A stretch of DNA of 57,453 nt from Melioribacteraceae bacterium (GCA_016927595.1 JAFGMI010000027.1:1-57453), one strand, 5' to 3'. Numbered from the stretch's first letter, positions 25,771 through 35,097 are shown. Numbers and translations: made by a program. The notes: generated by a model not told the origin, from the letters alone.

Positions 25771-26205
25771 ATGAAGATAAAAGTAGCTTTAATATGTATC
25801 TTATTCTTTTCGGCAAGCCTTTTCTGCGGATGCAGTGATGATGATAATCCTGTAACAACTGTTCCTAAAAGCGTAGGAACGTATGAGGGAACAAATTCTA
25901 TGAATAAACCTGTGTCAATAACAATTGGCAATATAGGCGGCGATGCATGGGTTACCGAATATTCAATCGAGTATGAAACAACTGTTCAGAACAGCACGCT
26001 TAGCGGAACGCTTGCATCGGAAAATACCGACGGAATTGTGAGGGTTAATAACAACACGTTTTCGATAGATTTAGATCAATCGGGAGGAACATTGACGGCT
26101 GCAGTTGAGGATAATGCCGTTTCGGGTGCTTTCAACTTTTTTGTTTCTGTCCCGCTTGGGGGAACCACGGCAGTAGCCGGCACATTCAGCACATCAAAGC
26201 GATAA
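25771..26205 (+). CDS. Small lipoprotein, about 144 aa, unknown function
   Basis: Exported lipoprotein: hydrophobic segment VALICILFFSASLF then the lipobox FCGC and an acidic linker (SDDDNPVTT). The mature part is beta-rich and Thr/Ser/Asn-rich with Gly turns, e.g. GTYEGTNSMNKPVSITIGNIGGDAWVTEYSIEY, and a closing VAGTFSTSKR. It looks like a small beta-sandwich or lipocalin-like domain as found in many Bacteroidota lipoproteins of unknown role. The frame is open from TTG 25756, with ATG codons at 25762 and 25771. The last gives the shortest signal peptide and is used here, with low certainty. It follows the efflux operon by 127 bases and may be separate. Confidence 0.65.
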   Translation: MKIKVALICILFFSASLFCGCSDDDNPVTTVPKSVGTYEGTNSMNKPVSITIGNIGGDAWVTEYSIEYETTVQNSTLSGTLASENTDGIVRVNNNTFSIDLDQSGGTLTAAVEDNAVSGAFNFFVSVPLGGTTAVAGTFSTSKR

Positions 26206-26301
26206 TATTTTTTTTCTTTATTACATGATCTCAGCTGAATAAAGATTCTAATGCTGGTTTATTATTATCATCTGTTCCCGTAAAATCATTCCGTTTATCT
26301 G

Positions 26302-27189
26302 CTATTCATAAGTGATTGGGGAAGTATTGTCTATCAATAATTTCCAGCTATTTATTTCATCTTTTACCCACACGTGCAGATAATATTGAGAAGGCTGCTT
26401 GGACAATCCGGTTCCTTCAACTGTAAAAATCCTGCCGTAAGTATAACCTAGGTCGTTCGAGGATGAAACCATTCCTCCGATAGTTTCCCATTTTTGTATT
26501 GTACTGTTATTTGATATAAAAATCTTCAGCGTTCCGTTAGTCATATAATGAACATTCTCTCTAAGCAGTCTTGTTTTATCACACACAAGATTTAAGTAAA
26601 CAGATCCGAAACTGCTTGCCAGCGACTCTGTATAAAAATTCTTTTCAATGTTCACCGGTTCGGTAAAATCGGGAGATGAACCAACATTGTATTTAATATC
26701 ATTCGTGGAATTTGAGCTGCCTTCGTAGTTTAATGCTTGAACCTTTTTTGTCGGCTTCGGGTTACTGTTGCCCATATCAATTAAGAATTTCCATGAACCA
26801 TCCGTCTGTCTTTTCCATACCGTAACAAAATTGCCGAATGCAACCGATGCATCCCCGGCTGTTCTTTTAAACTCCCATGGTCCGGTATTTACCCCCAGGT
26901 CGCCGGCAGAAGCTGTCTTTGAAAAAGATGGATACCAGATCAGTACTCCGGGTTTTACCTCAGTGTTTACTAAAAATTCTCTGCCGTTTACAGGATGCGG
27001 TCTGAACAGTATTCCTGCCTCATCAATATACTTTAAGAAAGAGTCCCGGATATTTGTTTTGATCGCTTCTTCTGCAAACTCATATTCTGTTTTGATAAGA
27101 CTATTAGCCACAGTTTGGGATATTACTACAGAAGGTATAAAAAGTATGAACAATTTATAAATATTTCTCACTCCGCGCTCTGATATCAA
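26302..27189 (-). CDS. Secreted protein with tandem DUF4440/SnoaL-like (NTF2-fold) domains
   Basis: Exported protein of about 290 residues: signal peptide IYKLFILFIPSVVISQ, then helix ANSLIKTEYEFAEEAIKTNIRDSFLKYID as in NTF2-fold proteins. The first domain has AGDLGVNTGPWEFKR and FVTVWKRQTDGSWKFLIDMGNSNP, which is the DUF4440 pattern. The second domain (about residues 165-290) ends in a parallel strand set with VWVKDEINSWKLLIDN, so two copies are likely. The start could be TTG 27189 or the GTG seven codons in. No active-site function is known for such secreted members. It is ten to thirty bases from the histidine kinase gene on the same strand. Confidence 0.7.
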   Translation of the reverse strand: MISERGVRNIYKLFILFIPSVVISQTVANSLIKTEYEFAEEAIKTNIRDSFLKYIDEAGILFRPHPVNGREFLVNTEVKPGVLIWYPSFSKTASAGDLGVNTGPWEFKRTAGDASVAFGNFVTVWKRQTDGSWKFLIDMGNSNPKPTKKVQALNYEGSSNSTNDIKYNVGSSPDFTEPVNIEKNFYTESLASSFGSVYLNLVCDKTRLLRENVHYMTNGTLKIFISNNSTIQKWETIGGMVSSSNDLGYTYGRIFTVEGTGLSKQPSQYYLHVWVKDEINSWKLLIDNTSPITYE

Positions 27190-27217
27190 TTATAATTATG
27201 CTCGTCCGGGAATTTAC

Positions 27218-28582
27218 TCAAGTGGAAGGCAAACTAAAAAATACTTTTGTGCCTCTGTTTAATTCACTCTGTATCCACATCTTACCATTGTTTTTTTCAA
27301 CAAACTCCCGCGCGAGCAGCAGTCCCAGTCCACTTCCTTTTTCATTCCCGGTACCGTCGGATGTAAACAATAGTTTACCATTCAGTATTTTATCCACCAG
27401 TTCTTCCGGAATACCGACTCCTTTATCCGAGATGCAGATTACGGACATCCCGTTTCTGGCGCTTGCATCAACAATTACTTCGCTATTCAGAAATGAAAAT
27501 TTTATTGCATTGGAAAGTACGTTTCTCAATGTAATTCCTAATGATTGCTCGTCCGCTTTAACACTAAGCTTATCATTAACCACATTAACCAGTTCTATAT
27601 TTTTATTCAGTGCTGATTCTCTGTAAAGTTCGATGATCTTTTCAACCAAATCGTATAATTCTATTTTTCGCGGATGAATTTCAACATTGTCCATTTGAAT
27701 CTTAACCCAGTTCAGCAGGTTCTCAAGCATGCTGTTTATTTTTTCTGAAGACTGACTCAGTCCCCTCACTAAATCCAAAACTTCGGGTTTTGTAATATCT
27801 TCAATATTACTTTTAATGTAATCAACAGAATTTTTTAGAGTCCCGAACGGCGTTCTTAAATCATGGGCTATTATTGAGAATAATTTATTTTTATAATCAT
27901 TATTTTCAGATACTTTTTGCTTAAGTTCATTTTCTTTCATATAGGAGTAAAACAGTTTTCGTCTCCATTTGTTTGTCCGATACGAAACCACCAGCCCTAT
28001 CGATAGCGCAACAACAAAAGCAATTATAAGTGTAATTGTCGCTCTTGAACTCATTTCATTAACATTCGGCAGAAATACCAGGATCATGCTCAGTAAATAA
28101 ATCGTTGCAGACACTATTTGCGACAGGAAATTATTCGGTATAACAATAAACAAAAAGAAAAACACAATGAAATTCAAAACCAGTATAGTTGTGTAATCAA
28201 ACAGCTTAACTATGTTATAATAATACATAACGACCGTTACAAAAACCGCAGATAAAAAAATAATAGTATCAAAAATTCTTATTGATTTGGTTTTGGAAAT
28301 CACATAAAGGATAATCAATGAAACAATAAAACAGCAGGCTTTTATTAAAAGAGAGTTAATGAACATGCCGTCTGATTTATGAAATTCAATATCGGAAGGG
28401 ATAAAAATAATACTGGATAAATTTATAATTATAATAATCCAATAGATTAAATTCTTATCACACTTTAAGGAGTATTCTCTATATTTTTTTTCCAGGTCCT
28501 CAGAGACAAACCTGCATAAAAAACTGCTTATCATACAAAAAACAATGGCTGGTTGCTTAAAGATAACACATTTCCATAACAA
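27218..28582 (-). CDS. Membrane sensor histidine kinase
   Basis: Histidine kinase of 454 residues. Six membrane segments lie at about 47-61, 74-94, 104-121, 132-148, 155-171 and 182-199, followed by a short coiled-coil linker. The HisKA box FSIIAHDLRTPFG puts the phospho-accepting His at 240. The ATPase domain has NVLSNAIKFSF (N box), ISDKGVGIPEE (G1) and EKGSGLGLLLAREF (G2). No response-regulator gene is adjacent, so it is an orphan. The start may be TTG 28582 or ATG 28534; neither has a clear ribosome site. The signal is unknown; the compact six-helix sensor suggests a membrane-linked cue. Confidence 0.85.
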   Translation of the reverse strand: MLWKCVIFKQPAIVFCMISSFLCRFVSEDLEKKYREYSLKCDKNLIYWIIIIINLSSIIFIPSDIEFHKSDGMFINSLLIKACCFIVSLIILYVISKTKSIRIFDTIIFLSAVFVTVVMYYYNIVKLFDYTTILVLNFIVFFFLFIVIPNNFLSQIVSATIYLLSMILVFLPNVNEMSSRATITLIIAFVVALSIGLVVSYRTNKWRRKLFYSYMKENELKQKVSENNDYKNKLFSIIAHDLRTPFGTLKNSVDYIKSNIEDITKPEVLDLVRGLSQSSEKINSMLENLLNWVKIQMDNVEIHPRKIELYDLVEKIIELYRESALNKNIELVNVVNDKLSVKADEQSLGITLRNVLSNAIKFSFLNSEVIVDASARNGMSVICISDKGVGIPEELVDKILNGKLLFTSDGTGNEKGSGLGLLLAREFVEKNNGKMWIQSELNRGTKVFFSLPST

Positions 28583-28809
28583 ATGATTATAAATTTAAAT
28601 AAACAGATTTATGTATAAAGTTAATGCTTAACCAAACTTTTGTTCATTTCAACTTGAGTTATAATCATTGCGCTCGTAGATGTTATCCTTTTTCGCATAC
28701 AGAGCAACATTAAGTAATTCATCTGATTCACACCTTTATAAAAACGCTTTCTTATTGGATTCCATTATTTTATATTGGAATAAACTTTTAAAGATGAATT
28801 TCTAAAAAT

Positions 28810-29178
28810 ATGGACAATCAAATAATTATTTATATCGGTTCGGCGATAATAATGTTTTGGGGGCTTACACATATAATACATTCGGCAAAAGAATTAGACG
28901 AAATATCACAAGAAAACAAATTGATATATACACTTGAGTGGAGAGTCGAAGGGATTGCATTTTTATTTATTGGTCTGTTGGTTATCGCTGTAACCTCTGT
29001 TGTTGGTACTGTTAAGCTGTGTTCAGTTTTAATTTATTTATTATCATCAACATTACTGCTCACACTTACATTGTGGTCTCTTTTTAAAGGATATCAATCG
29101 AAGAAAACTGCGATCAGAATGAGTCCCTTCATTAAACTGATTGTAGCATCTATGTATTTATGGGTGGCTTTGTCATAA
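28810..29178 (+). CDS. Small four-helix membrane protein, unknown
   Basis: A 122-residue membrane protein with four hydrophobic segments, at about residues 6-24, 46-66, 70-91 and 104-121. The loops are short: HSAKELDEISQENKLIYTLEWRVEG between segments 1 and 2, and KGYQSKKTAIRM before the last. I do not recognise the family. A Trp-Gly-Leu-Thr-His motif in segment 1 and the Glu-Trp-Arg-Val-Glu-Gly turn might be conserved. It is transcribed divergently from the histidine kinase with 227 bases between them; I saw no other feature there. Function unknown. Confidence 0.65.
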   Translation: MDNQIIIYIGSAIIMFWGLTHIIHSAKELDEISQENKLIYTLEWRVEGIAFLFIGLLVIAVTSVVGTVKLCSVLIYLLSSTLLLTLTLWSLFKGYQSKKTAIRMSPFIKLIVASMYLWVALS

Positions 29179-29258
29179 AAATTCTTAACTATTTTTTAAA
29201 TTCAACATACCTTTAATAATACTATCTTGTATCGTATAATAACAGCGGGTCTACAAAC

Positions 29259-30395
29259 ATGAAAAATATTACGGCTCTTTTACTTCTTCTGTTTTTAACA
29301 TTGCCATTGTTTGGACAACAAAGAGCAAGAAAAGAATTTAATCTTCCTGACATACTGGGATATAAAACTCTCAAATGCGATTTTCATATACACACCGTGT
29401 TCTCAGACGGCAACGTATGGCCGACTGTACGTCCCGAAGAAGCATGGCGCCAGGGTCTCGATGTAATCGCCCTTACCGATCACATCGAATATACGCCACA
29501 CGACAAAGACATCAATATTGACTTTAATCGTCCATATGAAATTGCCAAGCCGTATGCCGACAATCTTGATATACTTGTTATAAGAGGCGGTGAAATTACA
29601 CGCGGTATGCCTCCCGGGCATTTCAACGCAATATTTTTAAATGATGCATCGAAAATTAAAACTGATAAATGGCAGGATGCATTCAAGGCGGCTGCGGATC
29701 AGGACGCTTTCATTTTCTGGAATCACCCCGGATGGGAAGGGCACCAGCATGATCACCTTGCCCGCTGGTACGATGAACACACCTGGCTGTTTGAAAAGGG
29801 CTGGCTGCAGGGAATAGAAGTGGTAAACACATACGATTACTACCCTGAGGCTCATCAGTGGTGCATCGATAAAAATTTAACAATGCTAAGCAACTCCGAT
29901 ACTCATGATCCGGTTCAAATGGAACACGCTATGGGTATCTATAACTATCGTCCGATGACAATAGTTTTCGCTGAAAATAAGTCCGAACAAGCGGTGCTCG
30001 ATGCTCTTAAGGCTCGCAGAACAGTAGTATATTCCCAAAACAGACTGATCGGTGACGAAAAATTTCTTTTACCATTGTTTGAAAATTCCGTTGAGTTTTT
30101 ATCGACGGAGCTGGAGCTGAACGGTCGTGGCTGGGCAAATTGTTTTGTAAAAAATAACTCCGATGTTGAGTACAAACTCGTACGGGCTTCCCTCAATGAT
30201 ATTGTTCAGGTTCAAAGAGAGATTATTCTTGAGCCCGGAAAAACAACCATCTTCGGAATACGTGCATGGGACAGGAAAAGAGGCGGTAAGCAAAAAGTTA
30301 AATTGGAGTACTATCTTGAAAATCTTCTGGTGCGTCCTGATGAGGCAATGAAATATAATCTTGAACTAACCGTGAAGTTTACTCCGTCAGAATAG
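29259..30395 (+). CDS. Secreted PHP-domain phosphoesterase (Sb-PDE-like)
   Basis: Exported metal-dependent phosphoesterase, 378 residues, with signal peptide (residues 1-20, ALLLLLFLTLPLFGQ). PHP metal ligands appear in order: CDFHIHTVFSDG near 46-57, LTDHIEY near 78, GGEITRG near 117, WNHPGWEGH near 159 and SNSDTHDP near 219. The C-terminal 110 residues form a beta-rich extra domain. The closest described relatives are secreted PHP phosphodiesterases of the Sb-PDE type, which act on phosphodiesters. It may serve phosphate scavenging in the periplasm, which is inference. The DinB-like gene follows 14 bases later, so co-transcription is possible. Confidence 0.82.
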   Translation: MKNITALLLLLFLTLPLFGQQRARKEFNLPDILGYKTLKCDFHIHTVFSDGNVWPTVRPEEAWRQGLDVIALTDHIEYTPHDKDINIDFNRPYEIAKPYADNLDILVIRGGEITRGMPPGHFNAIFLNDASKIKTDKWQDAFKAAADQDAFIFWNHPGWEGHQHDHLARWYDEHTWLFEKGWLQGIEVVNTYDYYPEAHQWCIDKNLTMLSNSDTHDPVQMEHAMGIYNYRPMTIVFAENKSEQAVLDALKARRTVVYSQNRLIGDEKFLLPLFENSVEFLSTELELNGRGWANCFVKNNSDVEYKLVRASLNDIVQVQREIILEPGKTTIFGIRAWDRKRGGKQKVKLEYYLENLLVRPDEAMKYNLELTVKFTPSE

Positions 30396-30409
30396 AAAAC
30401 ATAAATAAT

Positions 30410-30892
30410 TTGACTCAAAATCATAAGAGGAAACTCCTGAACAAAACCGCAGAAAATATTATTTGTCTTTTTAAAGAGGTACGGGCTTCGTCGCTGAAAC
30501 GATTTCGATTGGTACCTCTAGGTATGGAAAACTGGCGCATAAATGACGATAAAATGAGCATCGCCGATATTGCATATCATCTTCTCGAGTCTGATAACTG
30601 GACAATTCAAAAAATTAAAAACCCCGGGCTGAAGTCCATGGTCGCGTCTGCAAATATCGTCAATATAGTTTCACGGGAGGAATATGACGATATTCTGAAT
30701 CGACTTGAAAAGATACTCGGGGAAAAAATTCTAGCCGTAAAAAATTTTACCTTGTGGGATTTCGATAAAATGATTTATGACGATCGGTTCGGTAAAGAAG
30801 TTAATTTATGGTTCATGATAATGCGCGGCAATATAGATCATGAAATACATCACCGCGGACAGCTCTCCGCTTACTTACAACTAATAGGTTAA
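30410..30892 (+). CDS. DinB-family metal-binding four-helix protein
   Basis: A 160-residue protein of the DinB/YfiT superfamily. The three His ligands are recognisable: YHLLESDNW near residue 57 and DHEIHHRGQLSAYL near residues 143-156, the latter being the classic C-terminal signature. DinB-fold proteins include thiol-dependent transferases (mycothiol, bacillithiol) and others of unknown role, so the reaction is open. The start is TTG at 30410, 14 bases after the secreted PHP gene; the thioesterase gene begins 9 bases after its stop. These three form a likely short operon. Confidence 0.78.
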   Translation: MTQNHKRKLLNKTAENIICLFKEVRASSLKRFRLVPLGMENWRINDDKMSIADIAYHLLESDNWTIQKIKNPGLKSMVASANIVNIVSREEYDDILNRLEKILGEKILAVKNFTLWDFDKMIYDDRFGKEVNLWFMIMRGNIDHEIHHRGQLSAYLQLIG

Positions 30893-30901
30893 ATTGATTA
30901 T

Positions 30902-31636
30902 ATGGATTACGAAAAGGAATATGAAATTCACTACTATCACTGCGAAGCTGATATGGTCTGCAGTATTCATAGTATTGTTCGGTTTTTTGAGGACATCGCA
31001 ATTCAACAGAGCGAAAATCTTGGCGTTGGCGTTGAATTCTATAACAGTGAAAAAGTCGGTTGGATGCTCAGCAGATGGCTGATAGATATAGATCGTTTGC
31101 CGGAATTCAGGGAAAAGATTAAAATCATTACGACCCCCAAGGCATTCAGTGGATTTTATGCAAACCGTGAATACATTGTAATTGATTCTGGCAATCAAAT
31201 TATCATAAAAGCAACTACGCTGTGGATATTTGTAAATCTCGACACCCGCAGACCGGCTAGAATTAATCAGAAGATGTTCGATGCATATGCTCCGTCGGAA
31301 AGGGATATGCAGACATTTACAAAGCTAGAAGAGGTTAGTTCGCCCGAACTTATTAATCATTCAAAGCAATTCAGAATCAGGCGGAACGAAATAGATACGA
31401 ATGGTCATACAAACAATTCCCACTACATTACCTGGGCGCTTGAGACCCTGCCCGAATCAATTCTTAATGATAAAAAGCTCTCCAAACTCACAGTTAATTA
31501 TCTCAAGGAAACAAATTTTAATGATGTTATAGAATCATCTGTTCAGATAGACATCGCCGGAAGCAAGTACAGATGTTTACACTTAATCCAAAAAGATGAC
31601 ACCCCGGTTTGTAAGATAGAATCTGTCTGGATTTAA
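30902..31636 (+). CDS. Acyl-ACP thioesterase family protein
   Basis: Double-hotdog thioesterase of 244 residues, the length of bacterial FatA/FatB-like enzymes. The first hotdog domain begins EYEIHYYHCEADMVCSIHSIVRFFEDIAIQQSE, with VGWMLSRWLIDIDRLPEF, a family hallmark. The second begins RIRRNEIDTNGHTNNSHYITWALETLP, with the Asn/His/Asn-Asn cluster near the active site. It would release fatty acids from acyl-ACP in the cytosol. It is nine bases after the DinB-like gene. Chain-length preference cannot be read from the sequence. Confidence 0.88.
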   Translation: MDYEKEYEIHYYHCEADMVCSIHSIVRFFEDIAIQQSENLGVGVEFYNSEKVGWMLSRWLIDIDRLPEFREKIKIITTPKAFSGFYANREYIVIDSGNQIIIKATTLWIFVNLDTRRPARINQKMFDAYAPSERDMQTFTKLEEVSSPELINHSKQFRIRRNEIDTNGHTNNSHYITWALETLPESILNDKKLSKLTVNYLKETNFNDVIESSVQIDIAGSKYRCLHLIQKDDTPVCKIESVWI

Positions 31637-31770
31637 AGCTTACACTCTCTGTCATGTCTAGTTAATCTGACCCGAATTATTTTGGTTTTCCATCCCCATA
31701 ATGCTAATTTTATTTTATAATTTTTTTGAAAATTTAATCCTTTGAATAAGAATGAAGATTGGAGGAACCT

Positions 31771-33402
31771 ATGTCAAACGCACATTTCAGGGTGCCGGAA
31801 CCGATAAACGAACCGGTAAAAACTTATGCCCCGGGAAGTCCCGAAAAAGATAAACTTAAAAAGAAAATTGCCGCTCTCAAATCGGAAAAAATAGAAATTC
31901 CATTAATAATAGGCGGTGAAGAAGTTAAAACGGGCAACACTGCCGAAATAGTTATTCCGCATAATCACAAACATGTTTTGGGTATATATCACAAAGCCGG
32001 TAAAAAAGAAGTTGAAATGGCAATTGACGCAGCTCTCGAAGCCCGTAAACAATGGGCTGAAATGCCTTGGGAACACAGGGTTTCAATATTTCTGAAGATG
32101 GCTGATCTGCTCGCGGGTCCGTGGCGCTCAATCATTAATGGCGCAACGATGCTGGGTCAGTCTAAAGTCGCTCACCAGGCTGAAATTGACAGCGCCTGTG
32201 AACTGATCGATTTCTGGCGATTTAATTCATATTACATGGCGCAGCTAATGGCTGACCAGCCGTACTCGCCGCAGGGAATTTGGAACCGCGTTGAGTACAG
32301 ACCCCTCGAGGGTTTTGTGTTCGCAGTAACGCCTTTCAATTTTACATCTATTGCCGGTAATTTACCGACAGCCCCGGCGTTAGTAGGCAATGTAGCCTTG
32401 TGGAAACCCGCATCGAGTGCGGTCTATTCTGCATATTATCTGATGAAACTTTTCGGAGAAGCTGGTCTTCCAAAAGGTGTAATTAACTTCGTACCCGGCT
32501 CGGGCGGACAAGTCGGAAACCCGGTAATGGCAAGTCCGTATCTTGCAGGCGTGCATTTCACCGGTTCAACGGCAGTGTTCCAGGGTATGTGGAAAACCAT
32601 TTCCGAAAATCTTAAGACCAGCAAATACTACCCGCGAATAGTGGGTGAAACCGGCGGCAAGGATTTTATATTCGCTCATAATTCTGCAGATATTGATGCG
32701 CTGGTTGTCGCAGCCTTAAGGGGTGCTTTTGAGTACCAGGGACAAAAATGCTCTGCTGCATCGAGAATGTATATACCTAAATCGAGATGGGATGAATTTA
32801 AATCCAAATATGTTGAAGAGGTCGGTAAAGTAAAAATGGGCGATGTTGAGGACTTCACCAACTTTATGTCGGCTGTAATTGATAAAGCTGCTTTTGAATC
32901 GATAACAGAGTATATAGATTATGCAAAGAAAGCAAAGGATGCAGAGATTATAACCGGCGGTAATTACGATGATTCGGAAGGCTATTTTATCGAACCGACA
33001 ACTATAGTAACAACTAATCCGAAATTTAAAACAATGGAAGAGGAAATATTCGGTCCAGTATTAACGATATATGTTTATGAAGACGATCAATTCGACGAAG
33101 CACTCGAGCTATGCGATACGACATCACCCTATGCTTTAACTGGAGCGATCTGGGCACAGGACAGGCAAGTACTTATTAAAATGGCAAACTATCTGCGCAA
33201 CGCTGCTGGAAATTTTTATATTAACGACAAACCAACCGCGGCGGTTGTGGGTCAGCAACCGTTTGGCGGCGGTCGTGCTTCTGGCACAAACGACAAAGCA
33301 GGAAGTGCTATGAATATATTGCGCTGGATGACCGCCCGAACAATGAAAGAAACATTCGTACCGCCGAAAGACTGGCGTTATCCGTTTATGGGCGAGAAAT
33401 AA
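31771..33402 (+). CDS. pruA: L-glutamate gamma-semialdehyde dehydrogenase (P5C dehydrogenase)
   Basis: NAD-dependent aldehyde dehydrogenase of the ALDH4/RocA group, which oxidises glutamate gamma-semialdehyde to glutamate in proline degradation. From the ATG at 31771 it has 543 residues. VTPFNFTSIAGNLPTAPAL is the cofactor/substrate region; the catalytic Glu lies in GETGGKDF and the nucleophile Cys in GQKCSAASR. IFGPVLTIYVYED and PFGGGRASGTNDKAGS follow. The start is fixed by a strong GGAGG at 31760-31764. The frame also opens at TTG 31759, within that site, which is unlikely. No proline dehydrogenase gene lies nearby; a terminator follows at 33411. Confidence 0.95.
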   Translation: MSNAHFRVPEPINEPVKTYAPGSPEKDKLKKKIAALKSEKIEIPLIIGGEEVKTGNTAEIVIPHNHKHVLGIYHKAGKKEVEMAIDAALEARKQWAEMPWEHRVSIFLKMADLLAGPWRSIINGATMLGQSKVAHQAEIDSACELIDFWRFNSYYMAQLMADQPYSPQGIWNRVEYRPLEGFVFAVTPFNFTSIAGNLPTAPALVGNVALWKPASSAVYSAYYLMKLFGEAGLPKGVINFVPGSGGQVGNPVMASPYLAGVHFTGSTAVFQGMWKTISENLKTSKYYPRIVGETGGKDFIFAHNSADIDALVVAALRGAFEYQGQKCSAASRMYIPKSRWDEFKSKYVEEVGKVKMGDVEDFTNFMSAVIDKAAFESITEYIDYAKKAKDAEIITGGNYDDSEGYFIEPTTIVTTNPKFKTMEEEIFGPVLTIYVYEDDQFDEALELCDTTSPYALTGAIWAQDRQVLIKMANYLRNAAGNFYINDKPTAAVVGQQPFGGGRASGTNDKAGSAMNILRWMTARTMKETFVPPKDWRYPFMGEK

Positions 33403-33410
33403 GATTTCGG

Positions 33411-33441
33411 AACCCGGTCATTTCAGTGCCGGGTTTTTTAT
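33411..33441 (+). terminator. Rho-independent terminator after pruA
   Basis: A 7-bp GC-rich stem (aacccgg at 33411-33417 with ccgggtt at 33429-33435) with an 11-base loop is followed by a run of T. It lies eight bases after the pruA stop codon. Confidence 0.85.
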
Positions 33442-33835
33442 TTTAAAAAACCAATAATCCGTGTTAAAGTAAGCTTTTGATTTCATTCGGAAAAAAGCGT
33501 GGCTTCATAGATAAATTTTTGCTGCCGAAAGACAGCGGGTGAGGTGGTAATTTCGCCTAAATGTCCCTAAAAAGGTTTCCCAGCCATTTTGTAGGGTTTC
33601 TCTACGAAGCCACAAGTGGGGTATCAGACTTTTTTAATAATAAAACTTCCTTAGATTGTTTTGTTTTTATTTCTGGATTAAAATAATAACTTTTTGATGC
33701 ATATAAAGCGAAAATAGACGAGCGAAAATATTGTTCGACAGATGAGAGCTTTTGAGTTGTTACATTAATATCAAAACCCATCCTCATTAATTTGAAATTA
33801 GTCAAGAATAATTTTAATTAAAGAGATATTCTTAA
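33442..33835. other. Gene-free stretch with a 115-bp inverted-repeat element
   Basis: No supported gene lies between the pruA terminator and the sucC promoter. Bases 33499-33510 and 33602-33613 are 12-bp inverted repeats with one mismatch (gtggcttcatag against ctacgaagccac). Between them are a small hairpin (gctg at 33532-33535 pairing with cagc) and a GGTGG-rich part. The size and ends are like a MITE or a structured RNA, but I cannot tell which. A minus-strand frame of 67 codons (33602-33805) begins in this area; its composition does not look like coding sequence. Confidence 0.45.
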
Positions 33836-33843
33836 TAAATTTG
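33836..33843 (+). promoter_or_regulatory. Bacteroidota-type -7 element before sucC
   Basis: TAAATTTG matches TAnnTTTG exactly and ends 31 bases before the sucC ATG. A suitable -33 element is not evident. Confidence 0.4.
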
Positions 33844-33874
33844 GCAATTCAAATCATAAATCCTTTGGGTAAAA

Positions 33875-35089
33875 ATGAAAATACATGAATACCAGGCAAA
33901 AGAACTGCTAAAAAAATATGACGTTGCTATACAGGACGGCATCGCAATAAAAAAATTATCACAGTTTGATGCTGCGATTAAAAAACTTCAATCGCGTGGA
34001 ATAAATCAGTACGTTGTTAAATCGCAGATTCATGCCGGAGGGAGAGGAAAGGGAAAACTTTTTAATCCAAAGAATGTTACAGAGCTTGTGCTTGAAGGAG
34101 GGGTTAAGTTTACTACCTCGGTTGAAAAAGCGAAAGAGTACGCGTCCAAAATGCTCGGTAATTTACTCGTGACTCACCAGACCGGTCCGGAAGGAAAAAT
34201 TGTTAAAACACTTTTTATTACCGAAGGTCTGGATTATAAAAAAGAATTGTATCTCGGTATATTGCTCGACAGGGCAGTATCGAAAAATGTTATTATGGCG
34301 TCGACTGAAGGCGGTGTGGAGATTGAAAAAGTAGCAGAAGAAACACCGGAAAAAATTATTAAAGTATGGGTTGATCCGGCTGTTGGAATACAGGCTTACC
34401 AGGCTCGTGAACTTGCTTTCGGATTAGGATTAACCGGCGATGCGTTCAAAAGTTTTCTAAAATTTATTATAAAACTATACAAAGCTTATGAACAAACCGA
34501 TGCGTCACTGCTCGAAATCAATCCACTTGTTATTACAAACGACGACCAGGTCGTTGCACTCGACGCGAAAATGAACTTTGACGACAACGCTTTGTACCGT
34601 CATCCCGATATAGCGGCTTACCGCGATTTGTCCGAAGAGGATCCGCTGGAAGTTGAAGCTTCCAAATCGGATTTAAATTACATAAAGCTCGATGGTAACG
34701 TAGGCTGCATGGTTAACGGCGCGGGACTTGCGATGGCGACCATGGATATTATTAAACTCGCGGGCGGCGAACCGGCAAACTTCCTCGACGTAGGCGGCGG
34801 AGCCAACAAAGAAACGGTTAAAAGCGGATTTAAAATTATTCTGTCCGATAAAAACGTAAAAGCAATACTTATAAATATATTCGGCGGTATTGTACGATGC
34901 GACCGTGTCGCTCAGGGTGTTATCGACGCCGTTAAAGAAATTTCAGTTAAGGTTCCGATTGTAGTGCGGCTGGAAGGAACCAACGCCGAGGAAGCCGGCG
35001 TATTATTGAGCAAATCAAAAATGAACTTTGAAGTAGCCATGAGTTTGAAAGAGGCCGCCGAAAAAGTTACCTCTGTATTGGCAAAATAA
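33875..35089 (+). CDS. sucC: Succinyl-CoA synthetase beta subunit
   Basis: Beta subunit of succinate-CoA ligase (TCA cycle), 404 residues. It opens with MKIHEYQAKELLKKYDV and has the ATP-grasp domain with VVKSQIHAGGRGKGKLF. The C-terminal CoA-ligase domain carries CMVNGAGLAMATMDIIKLAGG, ANFLDVGGGANKETV and NIFGGIVRCDRVAQGV. The metal-binding region EINPLVITNDDQVVALDAKMNFDDNALYRH is intact. The gene lies alone: the alpha-subunit gene sucD, often adjacent, is not in the window. It ends shortly before a strong palindrome (35098-35130). Confidence 0.95.
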   Translation: MKIHEYQAKELLKKYDVAIQDGIAIKKLSQFDAAIKKLQSRGINQYVVKSQIHAGGRGKGKLFNPKNVTELVLEGGVKFTTSVEKAKEYASKMLGNLLVTHQTGPEGKIVKTLFITEGLDYKKELYLGILLDRAVSKNVIMASTEGGVEIEKVAEETPEKIIKVWVDPAVGIQAYQARELAFGLGLTGDAFKSFLKFIIKLYKAYEQTDASLLEINPLVITNDDQVVALDAKMNFDDNALYRHPDIAAYRDLSEEDPLEVEASKSDLNYIKLDGNVGCMVNGAGLAMATMDIIKLAGGEPANFLDVGGGANKETVKSGFKIILSDKNVKAILINIFGGIVRCDRVAQGVIDAVKEISVKVPIVVRLEGTNAEEAGVLLSKSKMNFEVAMSLKEAAEKVTSVLAK

Positions 35090-35097
35090 CATTTTAT

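Noticed and set aside
31759-31770. TTG start that would extend pruA by four residues
   Set aside because: It overlaps the GGAGG ribosome site that serves the ATG at 31771.
33602-33805. Minus-strand frame of 67 codons between pruA and sucC
   Set aside because: No start signal or family likeness; it begins inside the inverted-repeat element and composition looks non-coding.
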